From Clostridia bacterium (GTDB lineage Bacteria; Bacillota; Clostridia; Lachnospirales; Anaerotignaceae): 64,000 nucleotides of DNA. This document shows, piece by piece, positions 50,921 through 58,862 of the stretch. The stretch covers positions 62,001-126,000 of the forward strand of contig JALCQR010000004.1 in assembly GCA_022651385.1 (NCBI GenBank), given 5' to 3'. How positions within the stretch are numbered: position 1 is the first letter of the stretch; the number at the start of each line of letters is the position of its first letter. The translations under genes were made by a program, and so were the position numbers. The notes beneath the pieces were generated by a model, which was given only the letters and a program-made list of their open reading frames with translations, did not search any database and was not told the origin of the DNA.

Positions 50921-51643
50921 ATGCTGTTGCTTATGCAACAAAAATATAATATAATTATAAAAAATAACACGAAAAATAAAAAATTAGAGATGATTAATTT
51001 GGATAGAGTAGGAATTTTTGACGGAATAGGTCAAAATGAAATCAATAAAATGCTTATATGTTTTGAGCCTTGGCGTAAGATTTATGGCTCTAAGTCTACA
51101 ATTATGGAATACAGCACCGAATTTAAAAAAATAGGAATAATAATAAAAGGCAGCGCAGAGTTATCATCGGTTGACTATGACGGAAGGCTTAGTATACTTC
51201 AGACTTTTAAAGAAGGAGATGTCTTTGGAGAAGTATTTGCGCTTCCGCCTTATGAACACACATTTTTTGTAAAAGCCGATACAAAATGTGAGGTAATGTT
51301 TATAGATTATTCGCATTTGATTAAAAGGTGCAGCAAAGCCTGCCTTCACCACAGCCAGCTTGTGGACAATCTTTTTCACATGTCGGCTATAACGGCACAA
51401 AATACCGCCTTGCATCTTAATATTCTTAGCCAGCGGAGCATACGTAATAAGCTTACAGAGTATTTTCATTATATATACAAAGAACAAAACAAAAACCCGT
51501 TTAAAATACCGTTTTCGCTTAGTATGCTTTCTGAATATTTATGTGTTGACAGAGCGTCGATGATGAGGGAAATACGAAAAATGAATATTGAAAAACTTAT
51601 AACATCAAATGGCAGATTAATTGAAAATATATGTCTGTTTTAA
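50921..51643 (+). CDS. Crp/Fnr-family transcriptional regulator
   Basis: A 240-aa regulator: a cyclic-nucleotide-binding-like beta barrel (residues ~30-150, with GIIIKGSAELSSVDYDGR and FKEGDVFGEVFAL) and a C-terminal winged HTH (SLSMLSEYLCVDRASMMREIRKM). AGAGG lies upstream of the ATG at 50921; MINLDRV at 50990 is an alternative start without a clear RBS. Cysteines cluster in the dimer region (RCSKACLHH) and could sense redox, but no FNR-type N-terminal cluster motif exists. The position, divergent from superoxide reductase and rubredoxin, suggests it regulates oxygen defence. Confidence 0.85.
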   Translation: MLLLMQQKYNIIIKNNTKNKKLEMINLDRVGIFDGIGQNEINKMLICFEPWRKIYGSKSTIMEYSTEFKKIGIIIKGSAELSSVDYDGRLSILQTFKEGDVFGEVFALPPYEHTFFVKADTKCEVMFIDYSHLIKRCSKACLHHSQLVDNLFHMSAITAQNTALHLNILSQRSIRNKLTEYFHYIYKEQNKNPFKIPFSLSMLSEYLCVDRASMMREIRKMNIEKLITSNGRLIENICLF

Positions 51644-51690
51644 ATTTGACTATTAATAATGAAACAAAAATTTAAGGTTGGTGAAATTAA

Positions 51691-52410
51691 GTGGAAAAAG
51701 ATTTTTCAAAGAAGTCAATTAAAAAAGCAGTGTTTAATGTTGTAATTGTTACGTTTATAATTTTGGTATTGGGATTTGCGATAAATTTTTATTATGCGGT
51801 TGGATATTTATTAATTCTTGTTATTCATGAATTAGGACATTACATTACTGCGAAGCATTTAAAGATGAAAGTCTCTTTCGGAGGATTTACTCCTGTGGGA
51901 GCTTATATAACTCATGAGAACCCTAAGAACTGCAAAGAAAATGCGCTTATTGCACTGGGCGGACCATTGTTCGGAGGCATACTTGGATTTGTTTTTTATA
52001 TAGTTTATTATGTTTCTGGAAATTACACTTTTTTAGTATTGAGTTTTACTTCAATATTAATAAATTTAGTTAACTTGGTACCGGTAAGTCCTCTTGACGG
52101 CGGACAAATAATTGAGGCTATATCCCCAATTCTATGCTACATAGGGTTTCCGTTTTTGATATATTTGTTTATTACGGCACACAGGCTAAAAAATAGGATA
52201 ATAATACTTTTGATTATTTTGGCAGGTATTTATCAAACCTATAATTTTACACTAAAATATAGAACAGATTCTTATTTCAAAATAGATAAAAGAAATAAAA
52301 TAAAGTTTATAATTATATATAGCGCATTGATACTGTCTTTGGCAATCAGTGCAATATACCTATATAATATATTTGATTATAAAGCAATAAAAAGCATTGC
52401 GAGATTTTAA
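51691..52410 (+). CDS. M50-family site-2-protease-like membrane peptidase
   Basis: A 239-aa integral membrane zinc protease. GTG start at 51691 behind AAGGTTGGTG. H46-E-L-G-H50 lies in the second membrane segment and the third ligand in NLVPVSPLDGGQI; about six transmembrane helices in all. There is no PDZ domain, so it is the compact type that cleaves membrane-embedded regulators or handles peptides. It ends with a converging terminator shared with the LDH-like gene. Substrate unknown. Confidence 0.87.
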   Translation: MEKDFSKKSIKKAVFNVVIVTFIILVLGFAINFYYAVGYLLILVIHELGHYITAKHLKMKVSFGGFTPVGAYITHENPKNCKENALIALGGPLFGGILGFVFYIVYYVSGNYTFLVLSFTSILINLVNLVPVSPLDGGQIIEAISPILCYIGFPFLIYLFITAHRLKNRIIILLIILAGIYQTYNFTLKYRTDSYFKIDKRNKIKFIIIYSALILSLAISAIYLYNIFDYKAIKSIARF

Positions 52411-52424
52411 GATTAAACATAAAG

Positions 52425-52472
52425 CGGTATTTTCAATGCTATAAAAGCATCAAAAATACCGTTTGTTTTTTT
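52425..52472. terminator. Shared terminator between the M50 and LDH-like genes
   Basis: CGGTATTTT and AAAATACCG form the outer stem and ATGCT/AGCAT the inner one, followed by GTTTGTTTTTTT on the plus strand. The converging gene uses the same hairpin. Confidence 0.75.
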
Positions 52473-53424
52473 ACATTTTGTCTGCTTTTTTAATATAGCC
52501 TCTTATTACATCGCATGAATGATTAAAAGCAGCTTTTTCATTTGGAAGCAAAGGCATCTCAATTATTTTTTCTATACCGTCTTTGCCTATTACACAAGGC
52601 ACTCCGGCATGTACGCCGTGCTGGTCATATTCACCGTCAAGAAGAGGTGAAACAGCCATTATTTTCTTTTGGTCGCAGAAAACGGCTTTAATTATCTCAC
52701 AGCAGACAAGCCCTATGCCAAACTCAGTTGAATGTTTGCCGTTTACTATTTTAAATCCGGAAGTATGTACCTCTTCAATAATTTCATCAAAATCAATTTT
52801 TCCAAGTGTGTCGGGGTTTTCCTTCATAAGCTCCATAAGGGACCTTCCGCCCATGTATACTCTTGAAAAAGCCACCATGGATGAATCTCCGTGCTCACCC
52901 ATACAAAATGCCTGTATTGAGTTTCTGTCTATGCCTGTTTTTTCATAAAGTACACGTCTAAGCCTGTTCGAATCAAGAGCGGTGCCTGTGCTGAATACTT
53001 TGTTTTTAGGAAGGCCTACTCTTTTTCTTATAAAGTCGGCTATTATATCGGCAGGATTGGAAATGCTTACAAGTATACCATTAAAGCCGCTTTCTTTTAA
53101 AGGCCCGACTATGGTTTTTGCCATTTGCAGTGTTTCGTCAAACATATCAAGCCTTTTTTTGCCGGGAACAGGCTCGGAGCCTATTGCACATACAACAACA
53201 TCGGCGTCAGTACAGTCGCTGTAATCACCGGTTCTTATTTCAACTCTTTTTCCAACAGAGCCGGTTGCGTCATTTAGGTCAAGAGCCTGAGCATAAGCTT
53301 TTGCCTCATCAGTATCTATATATATTATTTTATCGGCTATACCCTGGCACATCAGGCTCATTCCAACATGCGAGCCTACATGCCCGGCACCCAAAATGAC
53401 AACTTTTCTTGATTTATCAGACAT
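52471..53424 (-). CDS. L-lactate/L-2-hydroxyacid dehydrogenase family protein
   Basis: A 317-aa NAD-dependent enzyme with VVILGAGHVGSHVG (Rossmann loop), SISNPADI, the catalytic Arg/Asp in TALDSNRLRR and the His in GEHGDSS. The substrate-discriminating loop reads GSEPVPGKKRLD. The residue that is Gln in lactate dehydrogenases and Arg in malate dehydrogenases is Pro here, so lactate specificity is not assured and a bulkier 2-keto acid (hydroxyisocaproate-like) is possible. GGAGGA precedes the ATG. Monocistronic. Confidence 0.85.
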   Translation of the reverse strand: MSDKSRKVVILGAGHVGSHVGMSLMCQGIADKIIYIDTDEAKAYAQALDLNDATGSVGKRVEIRTGDYSDCTDADVVVCAIGSEPVPGKKRLDMFDETLQMAKTIVGPLKESGFNGILVSISNPADIIADFIRKRVGLPKNKVFSTGTALDSNRLRRVLYEKTGIDRNSIQAFCMGEHGDSSMVAFSRVYMGGRSLMELMKENPDTLGKIDFDEIIEEVHTSGFKIVNGKHSTEFGIGLVCCEIIKAVFCDQKKIMAVSPLLDGEYDQHGVHAGVPCVIGKDGIEKIIEMPLLPNEKAAFNHSCDVIRGYIKKADKM

Positions 53425-53621
53425 TTCTTTTTCCTCCTGTAACTTTTATAGTATTTAACATTAATTGGAGTTTAGCACAATTAAACTTAAGCGTCAAACG
53501 CAAATTGCAAATAATTTGAATTAATATATAACGTTTTTTGAATAAGTGAAACAGTAGTAATATGTTGAAATACTTTATAAATTTAAAGCGGCATAAATTT
53601 AAAGTTTTACACTATAAAGTG

Positions 53622-53650
53622 TTGAAAAGACTGCTTTGCTATGTTATAAT
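53622..53650 (+). promoter_or_regulatory. Promoter of the COG2984-type lipoprotein gene
   Basis: TTGAAA (53622-53627) and TATAAT (53645-53650) are 17 bp apart, 48 bp before the ATG. The leader is too short for a T-box. The region 53425-53621 shows no gene. Confidence 0.75.
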
Positions 53651-53698
53651 AGCCGCATGTATTTGCATACATATATGAAAATATTGGAGGGGAATATT

Positions 53699-54760
53699 AT
53701 GAAAAAGAAAATACGTTTAATAGGTTCGGTTATTGCGGTTGCCGCAATGGTGTTTTCTATGGCGGGGTGCGGTTCTTCACAGACAGAGGCAGCAAAGTCG
53801 GATTCAGCAGCATCGGCAGCAGCTTCACAACAGACATCCGGCAAACAGATTACAATTGGTATTCTTCAGATAGCTGACCATGAAGCTCTTGACAGCTGCA
53901 GAAAAGGGTTTTTAGACTATCTTTCAGAAAACGGATATAAAGACGGAGAAAATATAAAAATTGATTATCAGAATGCACAGGGTGACCAGAGCAATCTTAA
54001 AACCATAAGCCAGCAATTTGTAAATAACGGGTATGATTATCTTGTGGGAATATCAACTCCGGCAACACAGTCGCTTGCAGCGGAAACTAAGGATATTCCT
54101 ATTATAGGTACGGCAATTACGTCTTTTACGGCTGCCGACCTTGTTGACAGCGACGACAACCCGGGAGGTAACATATCCGGTGTTAATGATGAAACTCCTA
54201 TTGCAGACCAGATAGCGCTTCTTGTAAAGATACTGCCTAATGCAAAAACATTGGGTATATTATATAACTCAAGTGAGGTAAATTCACAGGTTCAGGCCGA
54301 GAAGGCTCAGTCTGAAGCAGAAAAACTTGGTCTAAAAGTTGAAGTGGGTACGGTTACAAGCTCAAACGATGTGGCTCAGGCTGTTGAGTCTATGGCTTCA
54401 AAGGCTGATGTAATGTATATACCTACTGACAATACGTTTGCTTCGACTATGGCAACAGTAGGGCAGGTTTCGGAGCAGACAAAAGTGCCTGTTATAGTTG
54501 GTGAGCAGAGTCTTTGCTTAAACGGCGGACTTGCTACAATAGGGCCGGACTTTTATGAGTTAGGCAAACAGACAGGAAAGTTTGCAATTGATATATTTAA
54601 AGGAGAGGATATTTCAAAAAAGCCTGTTGAAAAACCTCAGAAAAACAGTGTAACTGTAAACAAGGATATGGCTGAAAAGCTTGGAATAGAGATTCCGCAG
54701 GATGTGCTTGACTCAGCCGACTATTTTGTAGAAAACGGCAAATTCGTAAGTGCTAAATAA
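53699..54760 (+). CDS. ABC transporter substrate-binding lipoprotein (COG2984/TrpX-like)
   Basis: A 353-aa lipoprotein starting at 53699 behind TTGGAGGGG. It has a signal peptide with the lipobox FSMAGC (Cys ~25), a Ser/Ala-rich linker, then a two-lobed binding protein with ITIGILQIADHEALDSCRKGF, GISTPATQSLAAETKDIPI and VNDETPIADQI, all typical of COG2984 proteins that bind aromatic amino acids (TrpX) or similar ligands. The permease and ATPase genes that normally follow are missing; a terminator and tRNA genes follow instead. It is thus an orphan binding protein, or its transporter is elsewhere. Confidence 0.85.
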   Translation: MKKKIRLIGSVIAVAAMVFSMAGCGSSQTEAAKSDSAASAAASQQTSGKQITIGILQIADHEALDSCRKGFLDYLSENGYKDGENIKIDYQNAQGDQSNLKTISQQFVNNGYDYLVGISTPATQSLAAETKDIPIIGTAITSFTAADLVDSDDNPGGNISGVNDETPIADQIALLVKILPNAKTLGILYNSSEVNSQVQAEKAQSEAEKLGLKVEVGTVTSSNDVAQAVESMASKADVMYIPTDNTFASTMATVGQVSEQTKVPVIVGEQSLCLNGGLATIGPDFYELGKQTGKFAIDIFKGEDISKKPVEKPQKNSVTVNKDMAEKLGIEIPQDVLDSADYFVENGKFVSAK

Positions 54761-54768
54761 AGTATTTT

Positions 54769-54806
54769 ATCCTGTATTTTCAAATCGAAAGTACAGGATT
54801 TTTTTA
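54769..54806 (+). terminator. Terminator after the COG2984-type gene
   Basis: ATCCTGTA pairs with TACAGGAT (inner TTTTC/GAAAG), followed by seven T. Confidence 0.8.
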
Positions 54807-54862
54807 ATGAGTTTAAAATTTAAAGATAAATATAAACTTTGTAAAGCAATAAATATTTAAAA

Positions 54863-54892
54863 TAAAAAAAGCCATATCACAATGATATGGCT
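54863..54892 (-). terminator. Terminator of the tRNA operon
   Basis: On the minus strand, AGCCATATCA pairs with TGATATGGCT around a 3-nt loop, followed by a T run (the A tract 54863-54870 on plus). Confidence 0.85.
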
Positions 54893-54894
54893 TA

Positions 54895-54967
54895 TGGGAA
54901 TTACAGGGCTCGAACCTGTGACATCCTGCTTGTAAGGCAGGCGCTCTCCCAGCTGAGCTAAACTCCC
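54895..54967 (-). tRNA. tRNA-Val (anticodon TAC)
   Basis: A 73-nt cloverleaf. Acceptor GGGAGTT pairs with AATTCCC, the anticodon loop is CTTACAA, the T-arm contains GGTTCGAGCC, and the discriminator is A. CCA is not encoded. Last gene of a three-tRNA operon. Confidence 0.93.
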
Positions 54968-54987
54968 AAAACACATATTTAATTAAA

Positions 54988-55059
54988 TGACCCGTAAGAG
55001 AATCGAACTCTTGTTTTAGCCGTGAGAGGGCCACGTCTTAACCGCTTGACCAACGGGCC
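54988..55059 (-). tRNA. tRNA-Glu (anticodon CTC)
   Basis: A 72-nt cloverleaf. Acceptor GGCCCGT pairs with ACGGGTC, the anticodon stem is TGGCC/GGCTA with loop CTCTCAC, and the T-loop is GTTCGATTC. No encoded CCA. CTC is the less common glutamate isoacceptor in low-GC Firmicutes and supplements TTC. Confidence 0.9.
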
Positions 55060-55063
55060 ATAG

Positions 55064-55137
55064 TAGCGGAGGGGGGATTCGAACTCTCGACACCGCGGGT
55101 ATGAACCGCGTGCTCTAACCAACTGAGCTACTCCGCC
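55064..55137 (-). tRNA. tRNA-Met (anticodon CAT), elongator type
   Basis: A 74-nt cloverleaf. Acceptor GGCGGAG pairs with CTCCGCT, the anticodon loop is TTCATAC, and the T-loop is GTTCGAATC. The fully paired acceptor (G-U at the end) and A-less D-stem pattern fit the elongator rather than the initiator or the tRNA-Ile(CAT). Confidence 0.88.
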
Positions 55138-55170
55138 AAAAATTCAGGCCACAAATGACCTGACTCAACT

Positions 55171-55199
55171 ATTATAAGTAATTAAGACAAAAAAGTCAA
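55171..55199 (-). promoter_or_regulatory. tRNA operon promoter
   Basis: On the minus strand, TTGACT (55194-55199) and TATAAT (55171-55176) have a 17-bp spacer, about 30 bp before tRNA-Met. Confidence 0.75.
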
Positions 55200-55226
55200 C
55201 AATTATTTATATTTTTTTATAACCGC

Positions 55227-55535
55227 TTATTTTGACTTATTTACAAAAACAATTTCTCCGGGCATAACAAGACCAAGCTTATCTCTTGCCACACTTTCAA
55301 TGTAAGCGTCCGACTTATAATAATTGGCGTTTGATTTTAACTCAAGGTTTTTCTTTTTTTCAGTGTCTATCTGCTCAGAAATGCTGTGTTCCTCATTTTT
55401 TAAATTATACAGTACTTTTGCTTGGGAATAAAGGTTTATAAATACAACGGCTACAAAAAACACAAGGAAACACTTTACCATTAAACTGGTAAATGATTTA
55501 CTTTTTTTTATGTGCCTTCTTTTTTTTCCTTTCAT
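55227..55535 (-). CDS. divIC: Septum formation initiator (DivIC/FtsL family)
   Basis: A 102-aa bitopic membrane protein: a very basic N-terminal tail (KGKKRRHIKKSKS), one transmembrane helix (about residues 19-38), a Lys/Glu-rich coiled coil and a C-terminal block ARDKLGLVMPGEIVFV that defines the family. It is part of the FtsB/FtsL-type divisome complex. It overlaps yabQ by 38 bp, and the yabP-yabQ-divIC order is the conserved Firmicutes sporulation/division arrangement. Confidence 0.9.
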   Translation of the reverse strand: MKGKKRRHIKKSKSFTSLMVKCFLVFFVAVVFINLYSQAKVLYNLKNEEHSISEQIDTEKKKNLELKSNANYYKSDAYIESVARDKLGLVMPGEIVFVNKSK

Positions 55536-56040
55536 TTTTTTTCACCGACTTCCTTTTTACACTGAGCTTTTTTACAGTTCGCTTAGTTTTTATTTTTGCA
55601 CAATTAGAAGATAAAATCAATAGTTTTTTAATTGAAAAACATACAAAAATAAAAGGCTTTTCAACAGTTTTCAAACATAAGCGCAGCGGAAAAAGTAAAA
55701 TCCCCGCAATAATGGAAAAAACTTTTCTGATTACTGAAATTATTTCATTTGCAACACACATTATGATTTGAGAAAACGAAAAATGATATATTATTCCTCC
55801 CATAAAAAACCCCATTACTATATAAAATCGTACTTCACCCTCATTCAAATAAATTAGCATTTTATAAAAAAACACTGCGGAAACAAACCAAAACAGCGCA
55901 TCTTCAGCCTGAATTATATTAAAACTATGCTTGAAAGCAAGCCTTAATATCCGTATAAAGTCATAAAGTAGAAAATCTGCCACTCCAAAAGCGACAGCAC
56001 AAAAAAACAGATAAATTTGTTCTTTCATTGATAGTATCAT
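55498..56040 (-). CDS. yabQ: Spore cortex biosynthesis protein YabQ
   Basis: A 180-aa protein from the ATG at 56040, ten bases after AAAGGG; a GTG at 56049 abuts that sequence too closely. The first ~120 residues contain four to five hydrophobic segments typical of YabQ (EQIYLFFCAVAFGVADFLLYDFIR start, spaced), followed by an extremely Lys-rich tail (KKNERKKKKAHKKK). YabQ sits in the outer forespore membrane and is needed for cortex formation. It is transcribed with yabP upstream (15 bp) and overlaps divIC. Confidence 0.87.
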   Translation of the reverse strand: MILSMKEQIYLFFCAVAFGVADFLLYDFIRILRLAFKHSFNIIQAEDALFWFVSAVFFYKMLIYLNEGEVRFYIVMGFFMGGIIYHFSFSQIIMCVANEIISVIRKVFSIIAGILLFPLRLCLKTVEKPFIFVCFSIKKLLILSSNCAKIKTKRTVKKLSVKRKSVKKNERKKKKAHKKK

Positions 56041-56055
56041 TTTAGACACGCCCTT

Positions 56056-56361
56056 TTATCTGAAAAGTTTCTTGAAAAAACCACCGCCTGTTAAAGGTTC
56101 GTCCTCATATGAAACGCTTTCAATCATTCCCTGTGCTGTTAAAATGCCTTCTTCAAGACTGAGTTTGCCTATATGAAGTTCGCTCCCTTTTATGACTATC
56201 ATCCCAAGCTCGCTTGTACAGATTATGCTTTCATCATCAAATGACATTACTTCTTCTACGCCGTTTATGGTTATTTCTTCTCTTTCATCTATTACTATTC
56301 TATTTATATTTCTTCTGCTTTCTTCACTCAAATATGCCGCCTCCCTGCTTATAACAAACAT
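56056..56361 (-). CDS. yabP: Sporulation protein YabP
   Basis: About 101 aa from the ATG at 56361. The upstream TTG at 56412 would add a hydrophobic stretch not seen in the family, and neither start has a strong RBS, so the exact start is uncertain. The body matches YabP: a beta-stranded EEITINGVEEVMSFDDESIICTSELGMIVIKGSELHIGKLSLEEG pattern and the terminal GGGFFKKLFR. YabP works with YabQ at the forespore membrane in cortex assembly. In many relatives an S4-domain protein and HU precede it; here the gene instead diverges from metG. Confidence 0.85.
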   Translation of the reverse strand: MFVISREAAYLSEESRRNINRIVIDEREEITINGVEEVMSFDDESIICTSELGMIVIKGSELHIGKLSLEEGILTAQGMIESVSYEDEPLTGGGFFKKLFR

Positions 56362-56492
56362 ATTCACAAAGCAATATAAAAATACCTGGCCAGATTTTGA
56401 ATCAGCTGCCAAAACTTTAAATTTATTTGCATTTTATTATGCAAAAATGTATAATATACCCATTAATAATATATCTCCGGGAGGGATTTTTT

Positions 56493-58454
56493 TTGGAAGA
56501 AAAGAAAACATTTTATATAACCACACCTATTTATTATCCAAGCGATAAACTTCATATAGGCCATACCTACTGTACCGTTGCAGCAGACACAATGGCAAAA
56601 TATAAACGTCTCAGAGGCTTTGATGTAAGATTTATGACAGGCGCCGACGAACACGGCCAGAAAATTGAGCGTATAGCAACAGCACAGGGAATAACTCCTA
56701 AGGAATATGTTGACAAAGTAGTTGACGGCATTAAAAAATTATGGGCTTCCCTTGATATAACATATGACAGATTTATTCGTACAACCGATGCCGACCACGT
56801 AGCTGCCGTTAAAAAAATATTCAACAAGCTTTATGAAAAAGGTGATATTTATAAATCGGAATATGAAGGCTGGTACTGTACTCCTTGTGAGTCTTTTTAT
56901 ACGGAGCACCAGCTTGTAGACGGCAAATGTCCTGACTGCGGCAGAGATGTTGAAAAGGTAAAAGAGGAAAGCTATTTCTTCAGGCTTTCAAAATATCAGG
57001 ACAGGCTTATTAAATACATTAAGGACCATCCTGAATTTATTCAGCCGCCTACAAGACAGACTGAAATGATTGCAAACTTTCTTAAACCCGGCCTTGAGGA
57101 CCTTTGTGTAAGCCGTACCTCATTTTCATGGGGAATCCCTGTAGACTTTGACCCTAAGCACGTTATATATGTTTGGGTTGACGCTCTTTCAAACTATATT
57201 ACAGGCTTGGGATACGGTTCCGACGATGATTCGCTTTTCAAAAAATACTGGCCTGCCGATGTACACCTTGTAGGAAAAGAAATTGTGCGTTTTCACTCAA
57301 TAATATGGCCTGCTATGCTTATGGCTCTTGACCTTCCGCTTCCAAAACAGGTATTCGGACACGGATGGCTTATAATAAACGGCGGCAAAATGTCGAAATC
57401 AAAAGGAAATGTTGTTGACCCTAATGTTCTTATAAGAAGATACGGTGTTGACGCAGTGCGTTATTTCCTTCTAAGAGAAATTGCTTTCGGACAGGACGGA
57501 AACTTTACAAATGAAGCGCTTATTCAGAGAATAAACTCTGACCTTGCAAATGACCTCGGAAATCTTGTATCGAGAACAGTAGGCATGATAGACAAGTATT
57601 TTAAAGGTACACTTCCTGAAAAGCATATGGATACGGAATTTGACGCCGACCTTAAATCAGTATGCAGCGACATGATTGGCAAATTTGAAAGTTCTATGGA
57701 TAAAATGATGTTCAGTGATGCCCTTACAGTTTTATGGACATTTATACGCAGAACAAACAAATATATCGACGAGACACAACCTTGGATACTTGTAAGAAAT
57801 GAAGAGGACATGCCTAAACTTGCGGGAGTGCTTTATAATGTTGCCGAAAGCATCAGAATAATTTCTATTATGCTTCAGCCGTTTATGCCTAACTCACCCA
57901 AAGCAATATTTAAACAGCTTTGCATTGAAGGAAACAAAAACATTACGTCTTGGGAGTCAATAAGAACTTTCGGTCTGCTCCCTAAGGCACTTCATGTAGA
58001 GAGAGCAACGCCTCTTTTCCCAAGAATAGATATGAAAAAAGAACTTGTAGAGCTTGAAGCCGACATAAAGGCCGCACAGTCTCAAAATCTTGCTTATAAG
58101 GCCGCACAGGCAGAAAAGGAAGAACATCCGGAAATTACCATAGATGATTTTGCTAAAGTGCATCTTGTAACAGGTGAAGTTTTGGCAAGCGAGCCGGTTA
58201 AAGGTTCAAAAAAACTTCTCAAAAACACTATTAAAATTGGAAATGAGACTAGGACTATACTTTCAGGTATAGCAAAGCACTATTCACCTGAAGAGATAAT
58301 AGGCAAAAAAGTTGTTGTGGTAGAAAATCTTGCACCAAGGAAAATGATGGGTGAGACAAGCTGCGGCATGATACTTTGCGCTGAAAACGAAGATGGCAAG
58401 CTTTCTTTAATCACAAATGATAAAGAATTCGGAAGCGGATGCGACGTAAAATAA
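56493..58454 (+). CDS. metG: Methionyl-tRNA synthetase
   Basis: A 653-aa class I synthetase from a TTG start at 56493, 7 nt after GGGAGGG; the longer ATG frame crosses this RBS. HIGH lies at residues 21-24 (KLHIGHTYC), the zinc-binding CTPCESFY and CPDCG pairs near 125-150, and KMSKS near 300. A C-terminal tRNA-binding OB-fold follows (KVHLVTGEVLASEPVKGSKKLL to the LAPRKMMGETSCGM block). It is the first gene of the metG-tatD-yabE order that is classic in Firmicutes. Two repeat copies and a terminator separate it from tatD. Confidence 0.96.
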   Translation: MEEKKTFYITTPIYYPSDKLHIGHTYCTVAADTMAKYKRLRGFDVRFMTGADEHGQKIERIATAQGITPKEYVDKVVDGIKKLWASLDITYDRFIRTTDADHVAAVKKIFNKLYEKGDIYKSEYEGWYCTPCESFYTEHQLVDGKCPDCGRDVEKVKEESYFFRLSKYQDRLIKYIKDHPEFIQPPTRQTEMIANFLKPGLEDLCVSRTSFSWGIPVDFDPKHVIYVWVDALSNYITGLGYGSDDDSLFKKYWPADVHLVGKEIVRFHSIIWPAMLMALDLPLPKQVFGHGWLIINGGKMSKSKGNVVDPNVLIRRYGVDAVRYFLLREIAFGQDGNFTNEALIQRINSDLANDLGNLVSRTVGMIDKYFKGTLPEKHMDTEFDADLKSVCSDMIGKFESSMDKMMFSDALTVLWTFIRRTNKYIDETQPWILVRNEEDMPKLAGVLYNVAESIRIISIMLQPFMPNSPKAIFKQLCIEGNKNITSWESIRTFGLLPKALHVERATPLFPRIDMKKELVELEADIKAAQSQNLAYKAAQAEKEEHPEITIDDFAKVHLVTGEVLASEPVKGSKKLLKNTIKIGNETRTILSGIAKHYSPEEIIGKKVVVVENLAPRKMMGETSCGMILCAENEDGKLSLITNDKEFGSGCDVK

Positions 58455-58466
58455 GAGTATAAGTTT

Positions 58467-58546
58467 GGGGCAACGCCCGTTAAAGTTTAGAGCCGGCCTT
58501 TTTAAAGGCTGGTAGGGTTTTGGGGGCAACGCCCACAAGGTCTTAA
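58467..58546 (+). repeat. Dispersed intergenic repeat, copy D (no core)
   Basis: It contains the left flank GTTAAAGTTTAG and the right flank GGGTTTTGGG with hairpin tip GGGGCAACGCCC and then TCTTAAT, but in place of the 62-bp core only GCCTTTTTAAAGGC joins them. It looks like an empty or collapsed version of copies A, B and C. Confidence 0.65.
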
Positions 58547-58558
58547 TCAATAAAAACA

Positions 58559-58603
58559 GCTTCAGCATTATTCCGTAAGGATAACAATGCTGAAGCGTTT
58601 TAT
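58559..58603 (+). terminator. metG terminator
   Basis: GCTTCAGCATT (58559-58569) pairs with AATGCTGAAGC (58586-58596), followed by GTTTTATTT. Confidence 0.8.
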
Positions 58604-58694
58604 TTGCGTAAACGTTACTTTTATTGCTAAATTCTATGTTGGAAAGCTTTTCACTTGCAAAAGTTTTCCAAACCTTTCAAAATGCGCCTGTCAG

Positions 58695-58832
58695 CAGTTT
58701 AAGATCTTGGGACTCTGTCCCAAAACCCAGCAAGCCTTAATGGTCAGTAATTTTGCAAGCAAAATCCGCCTACAGCGTCCGCTCATCTTCGCGGTACTTA
58801 AAGGCTTGACCTAAACTTTAACTGGCTTCGCC
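58695..58832 (+). repeat. Dispersed intergenic repeat, copy C
   Basis: Right-flank sequences first (GGGACTCTGTCCC hairpin), then AAGCCTT (58732-58738), a 62-bp core (CAGTAATTTTGC to GCGGTACT), AAGGCTT (58801-58807), then CTAAACTTTAACTGGCTTCGCC. The core length equals copy A exactly, but the flank order around it is reversed. 58604-58694 has no gene. Confidence 0.75.
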
Positions 58833-58862
58833 ACAAATACGTTTTTTGCAGGAGGGTAAACA

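Noticed and set aside
53425-53698. T-box or other amino-acid riboswitch before the TrpX-like lipoprotein gene
   Set aside because: The promoter at 53622-53650 leaves a leader of only about 40 nt, too short for a T-box, and no antiterminator motif is seen.
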